Source: Silene conica (Eukaryota > Streptophyta > Magnoliopsida > Caryophyllales > Caryophyllaceae). Taken from it: DNA of 64,000 nucleotides. Position numbers and translations under genes: made by a program. Shown here one piece after another: positions 1-9,682 of the stretch. Numbering within the stretch: position 1 is the stretch's first letter; each line of letters starts with the position of its first letter. The notes under the pieces were generated by a model that saw only the letters and a program-made list of their open reading frames with translations, searched no databases and had not been told where the DNA came from. The DNA is taken from positions 55,090,202-55,154,201 of the forward strand of contig CM055312.2 in NCBI GenBank assembly GCA_029255685.2, written 5' to 3'.

Positions 1-204
1 ATGTATAGTGCATAACCGACAACTATATGCCTAAGACCTGGCCAGACCTCTCGATGTAATAACCTACACCGAACGACACACGGGGACCGGGCCGCATAAC
101 CACGGACACCGACCAATCCCGAACATAGATAAAACCCATAACCGGGGTGGCATTAGTTCATTACTATGATACACCAATCGTACCACCGCTATCCATTCAC
201 AAAC

Positions 205-475
205 AAGGTGACATAACCGACACTCACATACACAGGATGACATAACTGTCACCCAACACAAGCTAGGTAACATAACCGTTACCCGACTCAACTTAAGATA
301 ACATAACCGTTATCAAATTACAAGTAGAGCAACATAACCGTTACTCGACTCGACTCAATTCAAGACAACATAACCGTTATCAAAACATAAGTCAAGCAAC
401 ATAACCGTTACTCGACTCAACACAAGACAACAGAACCGTTGTCAATTTAACTCGAGCCAACATAACCGTTAACTA
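205..475. repeat. Degenerate tandem array with ACATAACCGTTA core, hairpin units
   Basis: About nine units of roughly 30-38 bp, each centred on AACATAACCGTT or a variant. The arms around the AYAACC centre are self-complementary, and the arm sequence varies between units: GGTAAC/GTTACC at 266-283, GATAAC/GTTATC at 297-314, GACAAC/GTTGTC at 426-443, TGACA/TGTCA near 237-251. Other units have one mismatch. It lies inside the left LTR of the Gypsy-type element. Confidence 0.75.
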
Positions 476-1302
476 ACTCATTTAAACCATGTGAGCTTCA
501 AATCAATCAAGACAACACTTAAGCTAGTTTTGAGAAGCTAACTTGAAGCGGGAGCCGGTTTCCCTTCCGGTTGCCCGACCGGGGGGTCTTCCTCCTCAAC
601 TTAGCTACTAAAACAGCTTAAGCATTCAACTGTACAATTACAACGGAATCACCCAAACATTTAACTCACATGAGCAATAAAACAATAAGAATTCATTTGA
701 CAAGTCCCATTCTACAAGCTTACTTTTCATTCGGAAGTAAAACAAATTTAGAATAGAAAGACAAGTTAATGATCGTAAACATATGAATTAAACAATAGAC
801 GACGGACGAAATTCAATTCCCGAATCATACATGATATATATATGCTTCCTAACATAAGTTTTACAAAGGTAACATGCTTAAACAAGGTCCGAACAAGCGA
901 CGAATCGATGAGTAGCTTTTTATTACTAAGCATATGGTCGATTAACATGAGGCTAACGGAAGTATAATTTACGAAACTCATATAATATATTCATATATCA
1001 AGGAGGAGAAGGAGAGGCAAAGCTTAACCAAGGGAATAAGTGCAAAGTAAAGAGAAGCAAGCAAAAAGGAAGAATTGAAGCCTTGGCATACACAAACAAG
1101 AGCCAAAATGAAGAATTGAAAACTCGGTTTCACAAGGGTCAACGTCAAACGACTATATCTCGAGTTCTAGAGCTCCTATTGATGTAAGACCAAGCGGAGG
1201 TGAAAGCTTGTGAGCTTAGCTTTCCAACGATAGGTCACACGCCTAATTTGGATAAGAAACGAGAGAGATATGGCCTTTCGAAGATGCTGCTGTCAGACTA
1301 AA

Positions 1303-1376
1303 CCGCAACCTGCGCTAAATACCGCAGCCTGCGCATGGCCAGGCCGCAGGCCTGCGTTGGTGGCCGCAGCTTGCGG
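1303..1376. repeat. GC-rich palindromic cassette CGCA-N3/4-TGCG, four copies
   Basis: Four short self-complementary words at 1303-1314, 1322-1333, 1345-1356 and 1364-1376, all of the form CGCA, a 3-4 base centre, TGCG. The third, CGCAGGCCTGCG, is a perfect 12-bp palindrome. The cassette sits in the same relative place as the CCGGTCGACCGG cassette of the right LTR, with unrelated sequence. Confidence 0.6.
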
Positions 1377-2509
1377 TTCCCACGGGCTGCTGCCCAGCCG
1401 TGCTCAGTCCGTGAGCTCGCTCCTTATTCGACAATGCAAGATAGTTACTACGCAATATACCCAACACGTAACGCTATTCATTCTCGTATATATGACAACA
1501 TGTACTCGTAACTAAACGCTAACAAGCAACATTTATCAACCCAAACACGGATTAAATCAATTGGAAATCATTATATTGATGAGACGAACTAAGCATGTGA
1601 CGGATACTAACTTACCCATTAACTATAAGCGGCATTTATCATTCAATACCACCAAATCAACCATGAATCTCATTTCAATCGATTAGAAGATAACTAAACA
1701 ACTCAAGACTTCCCAATTTCAGAAATCAATCAACACAATGCTCATAATTTCAGAAATTAAACAACCACAACCATACGCAATCCATTTTTGACTTAAAGTC
1801 GAGTAACCTCTCAAAGTTACCTTTAAAGCTCTTCAAATCTTCAAAGAATCCTTCATTGAAGTCCATACATCCATTCTCGCTCAAGAACAAGAAGAAAAAC
1901 GTATCACAACAAACCCTAGAAAAAAGGGGTTTTTCCGAAAGCTCAACCATAATAACTTTTAAAGACATGAAAAGAAGGAGAAGAAGAAAAGGAGAACATA
2001 CCTACAAAGAACTCGGAATTTGAGCAAGGAACGAAGGCGGTAGAGGCGGATTTGTGTTTCTTGAGGAACACCAACAATGGTGAAGGGTTTTTGGTGTTTG
2101 TTGAGGAGGATGAAGGGAGTAAATGAGTTGTGAGGAATGAACACAATACTAGGAGTATATGGGAGTTTTGAGTCGGGAAAGACTCGGGATTCATTTAATG
2201 AGTCGGGATGGACTCGGATTGGCTAACTAAGGCGAAAATAACATCTCAAGTCTATTATCACTCGAGACGAAACCAAATATGCAAATAACTCATAACTCAT
2301 GAAATTATCCTACATACTTGACATTTTCGAAAATTAAAACCGAAACTTAAATTTATAAAACTCGAAATATCAGTTGAAATTAAAATGCTTTAAAATGAAA
2401 TCTTCATATTACAAAAATATATTTACGAAATTTAATAAAATATAAATTATTCTCTAAATTAAATTAAATCTTTAAATTTATAAAACGGAAAACATCGGGG
2501 TGTTACATC

Positions 2510-3275
2510 TCCCGCTTCGACAGCTATGTAAAGGTGGTCGGGGAGGAGAGAAGGCTCTAGCTCCTTCACAATAGATCTGGTAGGGGTCCTCCGCTCGCAA
2601 GACACTGTAGTAACTCTGGAAGTAAGAAGTCGGGTCACCACTGGCTACACTCCTAGTCTCAGCATTAAGCTTGCTCCGAAATAGGTAAGCTTTGTCTTCT
2701 TCTTTCTCGACTAGCTGTGGGACAAAGTGGATTAGCTCCTCAAATCGAATGGTGAAGGCTTGAACAGAAAGGGTTCCTTTGCGAAGGTTGATGAACTCGA
2801 TCATCTTATGTTGGCGTATGTCCTTATGGTAAAACTTCATGCCAAGAAGAGTCTTGAAACGACTCCATGTTAAAGTAGGGTCACGAGTAGCAAGAGAGCT
2901 GATCGTCATCCACCAACGTCTAGCCTCACGAACCAAGAACTGAGATGCTACTCGGATCTGATCCTCAGGACGAACACCATATATCATGAAGTTCCTTTCC
3001 ATGTCAAAGAACCATGCGGTGAGAACTGCAGAACTGGTCTCTCCCTCGAAGGTCTGAGCCGCATTCCTCCACATTTGAGTGATAACCCAAGCCAATCCTT
3101 CAGGTTGATTACTTCCCGATGTTTGGGATGAAGAAGAGGGCACACCCGCCGGAGTTATATAACTCAGAAGAGTTTCAATGAGGGCATGCGTCATAGCATT
3201 CTCGACATCGGTTGGCTCCGTCATTCTTTGGTCACAAATGATTAAACCGTTAGATGTATTCCTAGCAAGGCACAA
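2510..3275 (-). pseudogene. gag region of the Gypsy-type element
   Basis: Reads on the minus strand as a plant Ty3/Gypsy Gag (retrotransposon gag family, capsid part). Typical words are WFFDMERNF, VASQFLVREARRWWM, TWSRFKTLLGMKFY and LRKGTLSVQAFTIRFEELIHFVP. Gag would form the virus-like particle core. The region stops near the 3' LTR and shows neither the CCHC knuckle nor any pol domain, so only the capsid part is represented. It is the only coding part of this element that I can recognise. Confidence 0.85.
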
Positions 3276-3383
3276 TCAAACTACAAAAATAAGTCCTTAA
3301 ATCAACCCCATCTCTCATTCATTATTCAATTATATGGTCAAGTTATGGTTGGGGGTTACATGAGTGCGTCGGGAGTGATAACA

Positions 3384-3396
3384 CTCTGATACCAAC
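3384..3396 (-). other. Primer-binding site, initiator-Met-tRNA type
   Basis: On the minus strand, directly after the LTR end, the sequence TTGGTATCAGAG matches the usual plant initiator-tRNA-Met primer site TGGTATCAGAGC. It fixes the element's orientation and the inner boundary of its 5' LTR. Confidence 0.8.
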
Positions 3397-4074
3397 TGTA
3401 AAACCCCTCGTCGCAGCGGAAAAATAAAACATACAAACATGCCAAAATTTACGCGGAACTTAAACTTTAACATGCAAGATAAAACGAGGTGAATTAAAAC
3501 AAACTGTGCAAACTGATATAAACCAAAACATAGATAAGTATATGTCTAAGCACGAAAAGTATTAAAAACACTCTGGGATGGCACACCCCTACAGGCAATC
3601 AAGTGTTTAACCACAAACTAGGTCTAGCTACACGATAAACGGGTAAGTCAATGATGAACGGATCATCGCTCGCTAGCCTCCTGCAACCACCCATCAACCT
3701 GTCATGTACCTACATATATGAAAAACATGTACGCCACAATCAGTGGGGAGTGACTAGAGTTCTCCTAGCCACCTATTGTTAGCGACACGTAACACATAAA
3801 GCATCCAACATACTCCAACATTTATAACATGCGAAGTATATATATATCTATATCTCATTTTTCAAATCATCATGCTAATACTATGCAAAGGCTCTCAACT
3901 AACTTCGGAAACTATCTGAAAGGAGAGTCGGTTTCCCTTCCGGTTGCCCGGCCGTGGGGTCTTTCAATCCAAATCATTTACGAAACCAGAATAAGAATCG
4001 TCCAACGCCTTGGACGAACAGTTCTAATATCCATAACACTCTATCTAAACACAATCAATCAGCAACATATGACA

Positions 4075-5210
4075 CTGTACTCCAACTCAGGCAAGCAGAT
4101 GCAATCAGCAGTATCTAGAACCTACCACAACTCAGGCAAGAACTAAACACAATCAGCAGTGTCCAAGTCACACCCCAACTCAGGTAAACTTGGTACACAA
4201 GTCAGCAAGTAGACATCCGTAGCCGCAACTCAGGCACGGATTGATACTAGAGCTGATCATGTTCGGGCTAGCCCGTCCAGTCCGGCCCGTCTGGCCTGCT
4301 ATTTGAGTGGGCTTGGTCACGGAAAATATTAAAGAAATGGTTAATGGACAAGGAAATCTCGGCCCGCTAAATTAATGGGCGGGTATGGACTAAGTAAAAA
4401 TGTTCGTGGACAACCCGCTAGGCCCGCTAAAGCTTATAATGTAATTTTTACTTTATATATATTATTTACTAAACTAATTAACTATTAAGTCCATGTAGTA
4501 ATCCCTACCCAAATAAATTAATAACGAAAAATAATAATGAAATGAGAAATCCACCCATAAACTTACTCGTTCTTTACTTTTGTTTTTGCTCTCTTTGTTA
4601 TGCTTATGAAACCAGATCAACATAACACATTTTCTTGTCGCATAAATATTTTCTATATTGGGATTTTTGAGATATTTATACATCATTTTTAAGTTCATGA
4701 CTCTTATGTTTTAAAGCCCGGCAGCCCATGGGCAGTCCCGCCAATTTATAACGGACGGGTACGGACAACTTCAACAAACTCGTTTTAGCGGGCACGGACA
4801 TAAAACATTGGCCCGCCGGACACTTTTTCTCAAGGTGGCCCGCCACGTGTCTGGCCCAAGCCCGCAAACGATCACCTCTTATTGATACCAATCAGCAAAT
4901 AATGGTTCATAACGCAACTCAGTCAGAACCATTACTCTTCGTAATGAAATCGGGATCCCAACTCAGACCCAACCCACTACAGTCAAACAAACTCACGGTT
5001 GGACAGAGGTCGCAAGTCAGACATATCCATACCGCATCATCCATACACGAGATGGACCATAAGTCGCAACTCAGACTAGGCCGTCACGCCACAAACACTC
5101 ACATGTCAAACTAGAGGATCGCAACTCATACCATAGCTTGACACGCATCAAACATCAGTACATATCGTACTCTAACGGTCCCAACTCAGACATATTCCGA
5201 TATGTACTAC
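4075..5210. repeat. Degenerate CAACTCAG tandem array with hairpin arms (interrupted by hAT)
   Basis: The words CAACTCAG and CAATCAGCA recur roughly every 45-65 bp. Several units have self-complementary arms around CAACTCAG: TCCGT..GCC/GGC.CGGA at 4216-4240, AATGGTTC/GAACCATT at 4901-4908 and 4926-4933, and GTACATATCG/CGATATGTAC at 5158-5167 and 5198-5207. Arm sequences differ between units while the loop word is kept. Not every unit has clear arms. Confidence 0.55.
4248..4880. mobile_element. Non-autonomous hAT DNA transposon with 8-bp target duplication
   Basis: 633 bp flanked by the direct repeat ATTGATAC (4240-4247 and 4881-4888), the 8-bp duplication typical of hAT elements. The ends are TAGAGCTGATCATGTTCGGG and, on the other strand, AAGAGGTGATCGTTTGCGGG, so the terminal inverted repeats are imperfect and of hAT type (YARNG). 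Subterminal DNA is rich in GGCCCG/CGGGCC words on both sides. No transposase (hATC or BED domain) is encoded, so mobilisation would need a transposase from elsewhere. Confidence 0.85.
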
Positions 5211-5467
5211 AACCAGGTCCTTAGTCCTAACTTTACTGACCTTTAAACAACACTTAATTGACCCCGGGAACTAAGTTGAGGGAGAGTCGGTTTCTCTTTC
5301 GGTTACCCGACCGGGGGGTCTCTATCCTCTCTCCATTCCCGAACCCAATATAGTGCCACCCGAACTCCGGGGACCTCAAACACACATATAAAGCATACGG
5401 AACAAGTCTCAAGCAAATCAGACAAGCCGATCAAAAGTTAAAGGGATTTTAAGGTGAAAAGGGTCCT

Positions 5468-5747
5468 CAGCCGGTTGCAGACAAGCTGCCGGTCAACCGG
5501 CTGACAACCCCTCACTCAACAGCCTTTGAAAAACAAATTACACGAGGAAGGGTCCCCAGCCGGTCGACCGGCCGCCGGCCACCTGACTGGGAGACCACTC
5601 TCCCTATTCATCTTCTACGCAAAACCCACACAATAAGGTGTCTCAGTCGGTCGACCGGCGGCCGGCCAACCGGCTGAGCACCCTCTCAGCTAAAATTCCA
5701 AAAACACGATAAAATCTCAAGACTGCCTCCCAGCCGGTCGACCGGCT
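5468..5747. repeat. CCGGTCGACCGG palindromic cassette
   Basis: Several self-complementary words occur close together: CAGCCGGTTG (5468-5477) with its inverse CAACCGGCTG (5494-5503), CCGGTCGACCGG-type words near 5560 and 5650, and the perfect 16-bp palindrome AGCCGGTCGACCGGCT at 5732-5747. The core GGTCGACC is shared with the cassettes of the Athila and Copia elements farther right. Confidence 0.7.
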
Positions 5748-6698
5748 CAGAGTTCCTTAGCAGTTTTTCGCAAATTCGACATTTGTTCAAAACTTCAACA
5801 AATCGATACAATTCTTAAAAATCGCAACAACACAAGTTTACCCAGCATATTTAACATACATGTGAATCAAAATCAAGAATTAATTCCAACTAGAAGCACA
5901 TAATAAGATCATACTTTGTATTCGTCTTAACTTTGCAAAAACTGAAAATGAACATAATAAGCATATGAACATTACCAAACTTTAATTAAATCATGTGAAG
6001 AACATGTAGACCAAATTCCTAACATATTCCTATGTTCATACATCAATAACTCATAAAATCAGAAACCACGTCAAGAACAAACACAAATTGTGCTACTTTA
6101 ACATAAAGGTCGAGTTACTCGTAATTGTCACCTTTTATGCGTCTTCCTCCAAGCTTTCGTCTACAATATACGAGTCTTGAGTCAAGTCCTCTAAATTCTA
6201 GCCTTAAAACACAAGAAAACCCGTATTAGGAGCCTAAAACGTGATTTAGGGCAAAACAGCCCATTTTTCGAATTCAATAAAACAGAAATTGAAAGAGATA
6301 GAAAGCTTGCAAATCTCGAGAGGATTCCGAAAATGTAAAAATTACCTAGATACGAGTTCTGGAAGGGGTCGAGATGATGATTTGAAGCTTGAAGAAAAGA
6401 TGAACAATGGAGTTTGTATTGTTACTGTGAAATGAAATGTGAATGTCGATGGAGAGGTTTAAGGTAGGGTTTTATATTGTCCTTTCACTTTATTTGAGTC
6501 GGGTTATTTGTTTAAATGATACGGACTCAAGTCGGGAAATGAAATGCCAAGTGAACATCTTAAGAATTAAATGTTCTTAAGACGGAACTTAACGGAAAAC
6601 TTAAAATAAGATTTACGATTTATTAATAAAATAATATTATATTCCGGAAAATACTTTAAAATATTAAAATATTATTTACGAAAATACGGGATGTTACA

Positions 6699-8197
6699 TG
6701 CGATTTGGCACTAGCCCATTTTTTTCGGAGATCGTGAACCTCACGTTAATCTACGTTCTTGACTTTAAATTACTCAAACCGTCCACAAATTTTGGGCCAA
6801 ACATTTGCCCATTACTTGGACCATAAAACATATAAATTTTCAAAAAAATAACCACATTATTAAAATATATAAAATGAATTAAAAAAAAGTAATAAAATAA
6901 ATGCGTTATTAAATTATATTTTGTGTGATGGATGAAAAATATGATTAAATACTAGTTTTATATAATATTAATCTATATTAATATAAACTTATTACTGTGT
7001 TTTAGCGTTTGAAAATATTATGATCCAAATTTAATCATGAATTGTCCTCATTGCGTCGTATAAACTCGATATTTATTTTAAGTTGACATTTACGATTTGA
7101 CCGATTTTAACAATTTAAATCTGATACACATGCCCATTTAAACATGTCTACCTTTCATAATTCTTTCTTGTACTTACACTAAATTTTTGTCAAAAAACTT
7201 TTTTGTACTAAATTATTGCAATGCAAAAAATAATCAACCACAAAATGTATGGTGCAAAATTAATTGCAAGCAAGCCTATTCACAATTGCCAATTATTTAA
7301 ATTTATTGCGAATGAGAATAGCTTAATAGTTACCTTTTTAGTAATAAAGATAAAAGTCACTTAGCTACTTAGTGATTATTTTTTTGGTGCATATGTCCAA
7401 CTACTTAATTTTTTTACCACTATGTCCAAAGTTGAAGTTTTTTTACAACCTGTCCAAAACCATGTAGTTTTTTTACCAATTTGTCAATTTAGCCTTATTT
7501 CTGAAATACACATTTTACTCATTTTAGTATACTTTTTCCATAACTATCCCTCTCATTTCCGCTCATTTTTTGTACTACAGAAAACAAAAAAATTGACCAT
7601 CAATTTCCAACAGTTAGGCAGCCACTACCACACCACCGTCCACCACCATCTCCAATCACCAGCCACCAACGCTCCCTCGACCAATACATTACCTCCACCA
7701 ACCGTCCTTTCTACACCAATCAGCGCTCATTTAGACCTCTTACTCAAATCCCACCACCACTTTATATTTTCCATCGGCCGACACCCTTTCTCAACCACCA
7801 CACACTCCCTCATATCACCTAAGCCGACACCTACTAACCACCTCTATCCTCTCACCACCACATCACTCAACAAAATCCACCATGTGCCTCTCTCCTACGA
7901 TTGAAAACCCTCTCCTGACCACCGCGACGCTCACCTTCTGACGCATCCCCCACTATCGCTGCTACACCTACATTGCCTACCCGCATGTCCACAAACGTCA
8001 CCCTTGACCACCACTAGCTACCTCCGTCAACAAACTCTAAACACCCCATTAGACACAATATTGCGTAAATAATTGGGTTTGCACATTATTAGCAATATTG
8101 CGTGATTGTCAATATTTTCCTCAATCTTTTCGTAATCGTATCTTTGTAATTTAGGCAGTTAATATGTTCGGTGTTCACACTAATGTGTATATATGCA
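6699..8197. other. AT-rich spacer, nothing recognised
   Basis: Low-complexity AT-rich DNA. Near 7390-7490 the phrase 'ttttttaccaNNNTGTCCAA' recurs about three times. A 160-codon open frame at 7422-7904 is a run of His, Pro and Thr from CCACCA-rich sequence with no domain, and I do not treat it as a gene. There is no clear transposon end until 8198. Confidence 0.5.
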
Positions 8198-8224
8198 CAC
8201 TACTAAAATAACGCGGAATAGTGA

Positions 8225-8790
8225 CGGAATTAATGACGGAAAAAATATCCGTCATTTTTTTTGCTAACTGACGGATTTCTGATGGACACATTTACTGACG
8301 GATAAAATCCGTCAGTTTCCGTCAGCTAAATCCGGCGCGTTAACCAAATTCAATGGCGGTAAAAAATACTAACAGATAATCCGTTAGAATCCGTCAGCTA
8401 AATCTGGTGTCTTGATCATTGTCAATTGCGGTAAAAAGTACTAACGGACAATCCGATAGATAAATAAAATACCGACGGATCATCCGTCAGTCTTATATTT
8501 ATCTGACGGATTGTCCGTCAGTGCATGTATAATAATGACATGGGGGACCTAACAGATTATCCGTCAGATAAACATAGTACTGACGGATGATCCGTCAATG
8601 ACTTCAAATTCAAATTTACCTTTTAAATTCAGATAAACATAATATTGACGAATCATTCGTCAGTAAACTGAGGATACTGACGGACAGTCCGTCTGTACCT
8701 GCCACATCATTAATGAAAACTACTGACGGATTGTCCGTCAGATAAGTTAAATACTGATGGATTATCCATCAGTATTCCGTCAGTAGTTTT
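8225..8790. repeat. Subterminal TGACGGA..TCCGTCA palindromes of CACTA-1
   Basis: Repeated 16-20 bp near-perfect palindromes built from ACTGACGGAT and ATCCGTCAGT, in both orientations, at roughly 30-70 bp spacing. Such arrays bind the TNPA-like protein in En/Spm elements (established for the family; not tested here). Confidence 0.75.
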
Positions 8791-9471
8791 TTATTAGACC
8801 CTCGAAATCAGACGAGGTTCCATTATCCCCAAATCAGAAATTTTCCAATTTCGTCGAACCCTAAATCGCCAAATTAAACCCGACACAACCACTCTTGCCA
8901 CCCTATTTTGCTTCCGTCACCGCCGCCGAGGATCCACCGGCGTCATCTTAAGGTAAACATCCATCTTTCTCTTTCTTTAATTTAAGAATTCACCCTCTTT
9001 TCTTAATTTTCCTTTTACTTAATTTTGTAGCACCACCACCGCTGCCGCCGTCCTCTAGCCCTCGCCGCCGCCGCTGTTAGGTCTAATAAGGTTGAAATTA
9101 CAAATTTTATACTTAAATTAATTATTAGGTAAGTTAATAAACTTTGAATTAGTTAAGTTAATTGAATAATTTGTTAGTTTTCTAGTTTTATTGTGTATGT
9201 GAACTGACTTAGGATAGAAGCCTTGATTGATTTAGGATATATGTCGTAATGTTTGATTAATTATGTGAATGTTTGATTTATTATGTTAAGTTTTGATTAA
9301 TTATGCAAATTTTGGTTTAATTATACTAACTTTTGATTAATAATGTTAATATTTGTTTAATTATGCTAATTTTTTGTTGAAATGATGCTAATTTCATTTT
9401 GATTTGTTTGAATTATGCTAAAAGTGTCATTAATTATGATGATGTTATTATTTATATTGACACAGTACCCG

Positions 9472-9614
9472 TTCAAAAATTACTCATTAGGAGTAATTTT
9501 TGAATAGTCCCCGTTTTGGGGCTGCCTTTGTACGTTTCAAGCCACATAGGTAGTAAACATGTTCTTGTGATTTATTAATGACATAGCGTGTTTGCTAGTG
9601 ACTTGAAACGTACA
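9472..9614. repeat. Nested inverted repeats inside CACTA-1
   Basis: A perfect 14-bp hairpin, TTCAAAAATTACTC (9472-9485) and its inverse (9491-9504), with a 5-base loop. It is followed by a wider inverted pair GTACGTTTCAAG (9530-9541) and CTTGAAACGTAC (about 9603-9614). No coding function is seen. Confidence 0.7.
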
Positions 9615-9682
9615 TCGATGGGTTTAGGTTGGAGTGATAATGACCCATGGAAATCAAATAAAGAAATATTATTATTTCTTAA

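Larger units (their letters stand above)
1..2507 (-). repeat. Left LTR of the Gypsy-type element (runs off the left edge)
   Basis: It ends at 2507 with GGGTGTTACA, the inverted form of a TGTAACACC LTR start, and is preceded on the minus strand by a purine-rich tract adjoining gag. From left to right it holds a degenerate hairpin tandem array (about 205-475), the block GGTTTCCCTTCCGGTTGCCC near 555, a GC-rich palindromic cassette (1303-1376), and an AT-rich tail. Small reading frames in this stretch look incidental. Confidence 0.7.
1..6698 (-). mobile_element. Gypsy-type LTR element, gag-only interior, very long LTRs
   Basis: Fossil LTR retrotransposon read on the minus strand; it continues past the left edge. 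Parts in element order are the right LTR (3397-6698), an initiator-Met-tRNA-like primer site just inside it (about 3384-3396), a leader, a gag region (about 2510-3275), a purine-rich stretch directly before 2507, and the left LTR (1-2507, incomplete). No protease, reverse transcriptase or integrase is seen between the LTRs, so it looks like a non-autonomous derivative. The two LTRs share their general layout (tandem-repeat zone, a GGTTTCCCTTCCGGTTGCCC block, a GC-rich palindromic zone, an AT-rich end) but differ strongly by eye. The copy is therefore old, or the two LTRs come from different subfamilies. Lineage within Gypsy is not settled; the TGTAACACC-type end would fit a chromovirus such as Tekay. 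Confidence 0.75.
3397..6698 (-). repeat. Right (5') LTR of the Gypsy-type element
   Basis: In plus orientation it starts TGTAAAACCCC at 3397 and ends GGGATGTTACA at 6698, giving 3302 bp, or about 2.66 kb without the inserted hAT element and its target duplication. It contains a degenerate CAACTCAG tandem array (about 4075-5210), two copies of a GTCGGTTTCCCTTCCGG-type block (near 3925 and 5285), and a CCGGTCGACCGG palindromic cassette (5468-5747). Small reading frames here look incidental. Confidence 0.75.
8198..9682 (+). mobile_element. CACTA-1: 5' end of an En/Spm-type DNA transposon, cut by Athila
   Basis: Starts CACTACTAAAATAACGCG and carries about ten subterminal palindromic words of the type TGACGGAT-NN-TCCGTCA between about 8225 and 8790. 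These are the expected transposase-binding repeats of a CACTA element. From about 8800 the DNA resembles a 5' leader with short GC-rich exon-like pieces and consensus splice-like borders (AAG/GTAAAC near 8953, TTGTAG near 9031), followed by AT-rich intron-like sequence. No transposase domain is visible before the Athila insertion at 9683, and the right end of this element is not seen in the window. Confidence 0.65.

Noticed and set aside
2459-2641. Short minus-strand frame overlapping the gag region
   Set aside because: Alternative frame of the Gypsy gag and LTR boundary; no independent support.
205-5210. CRISPR-like regular repeats
   Set aside because: The repeats are degenerate tandem units inside plant LTRs, with no constant repeat and unique spacer pattern and no cas genes.
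7422-7904. 160-codon open frame rich in His, Pro and Thr
   Set aside because: Composition follows from CCACCA/CACC-rich low-complexity DNA; no domain, no splice or promoter context.
8150-8197. Resemblance of the DNA before CACTA-1 to the Copia LTR tail at 18095-18160 (AATGTGTATATAT words)
   Set aside because: Too short and AT-rich to claim homology by eye; would need a proper alignment.
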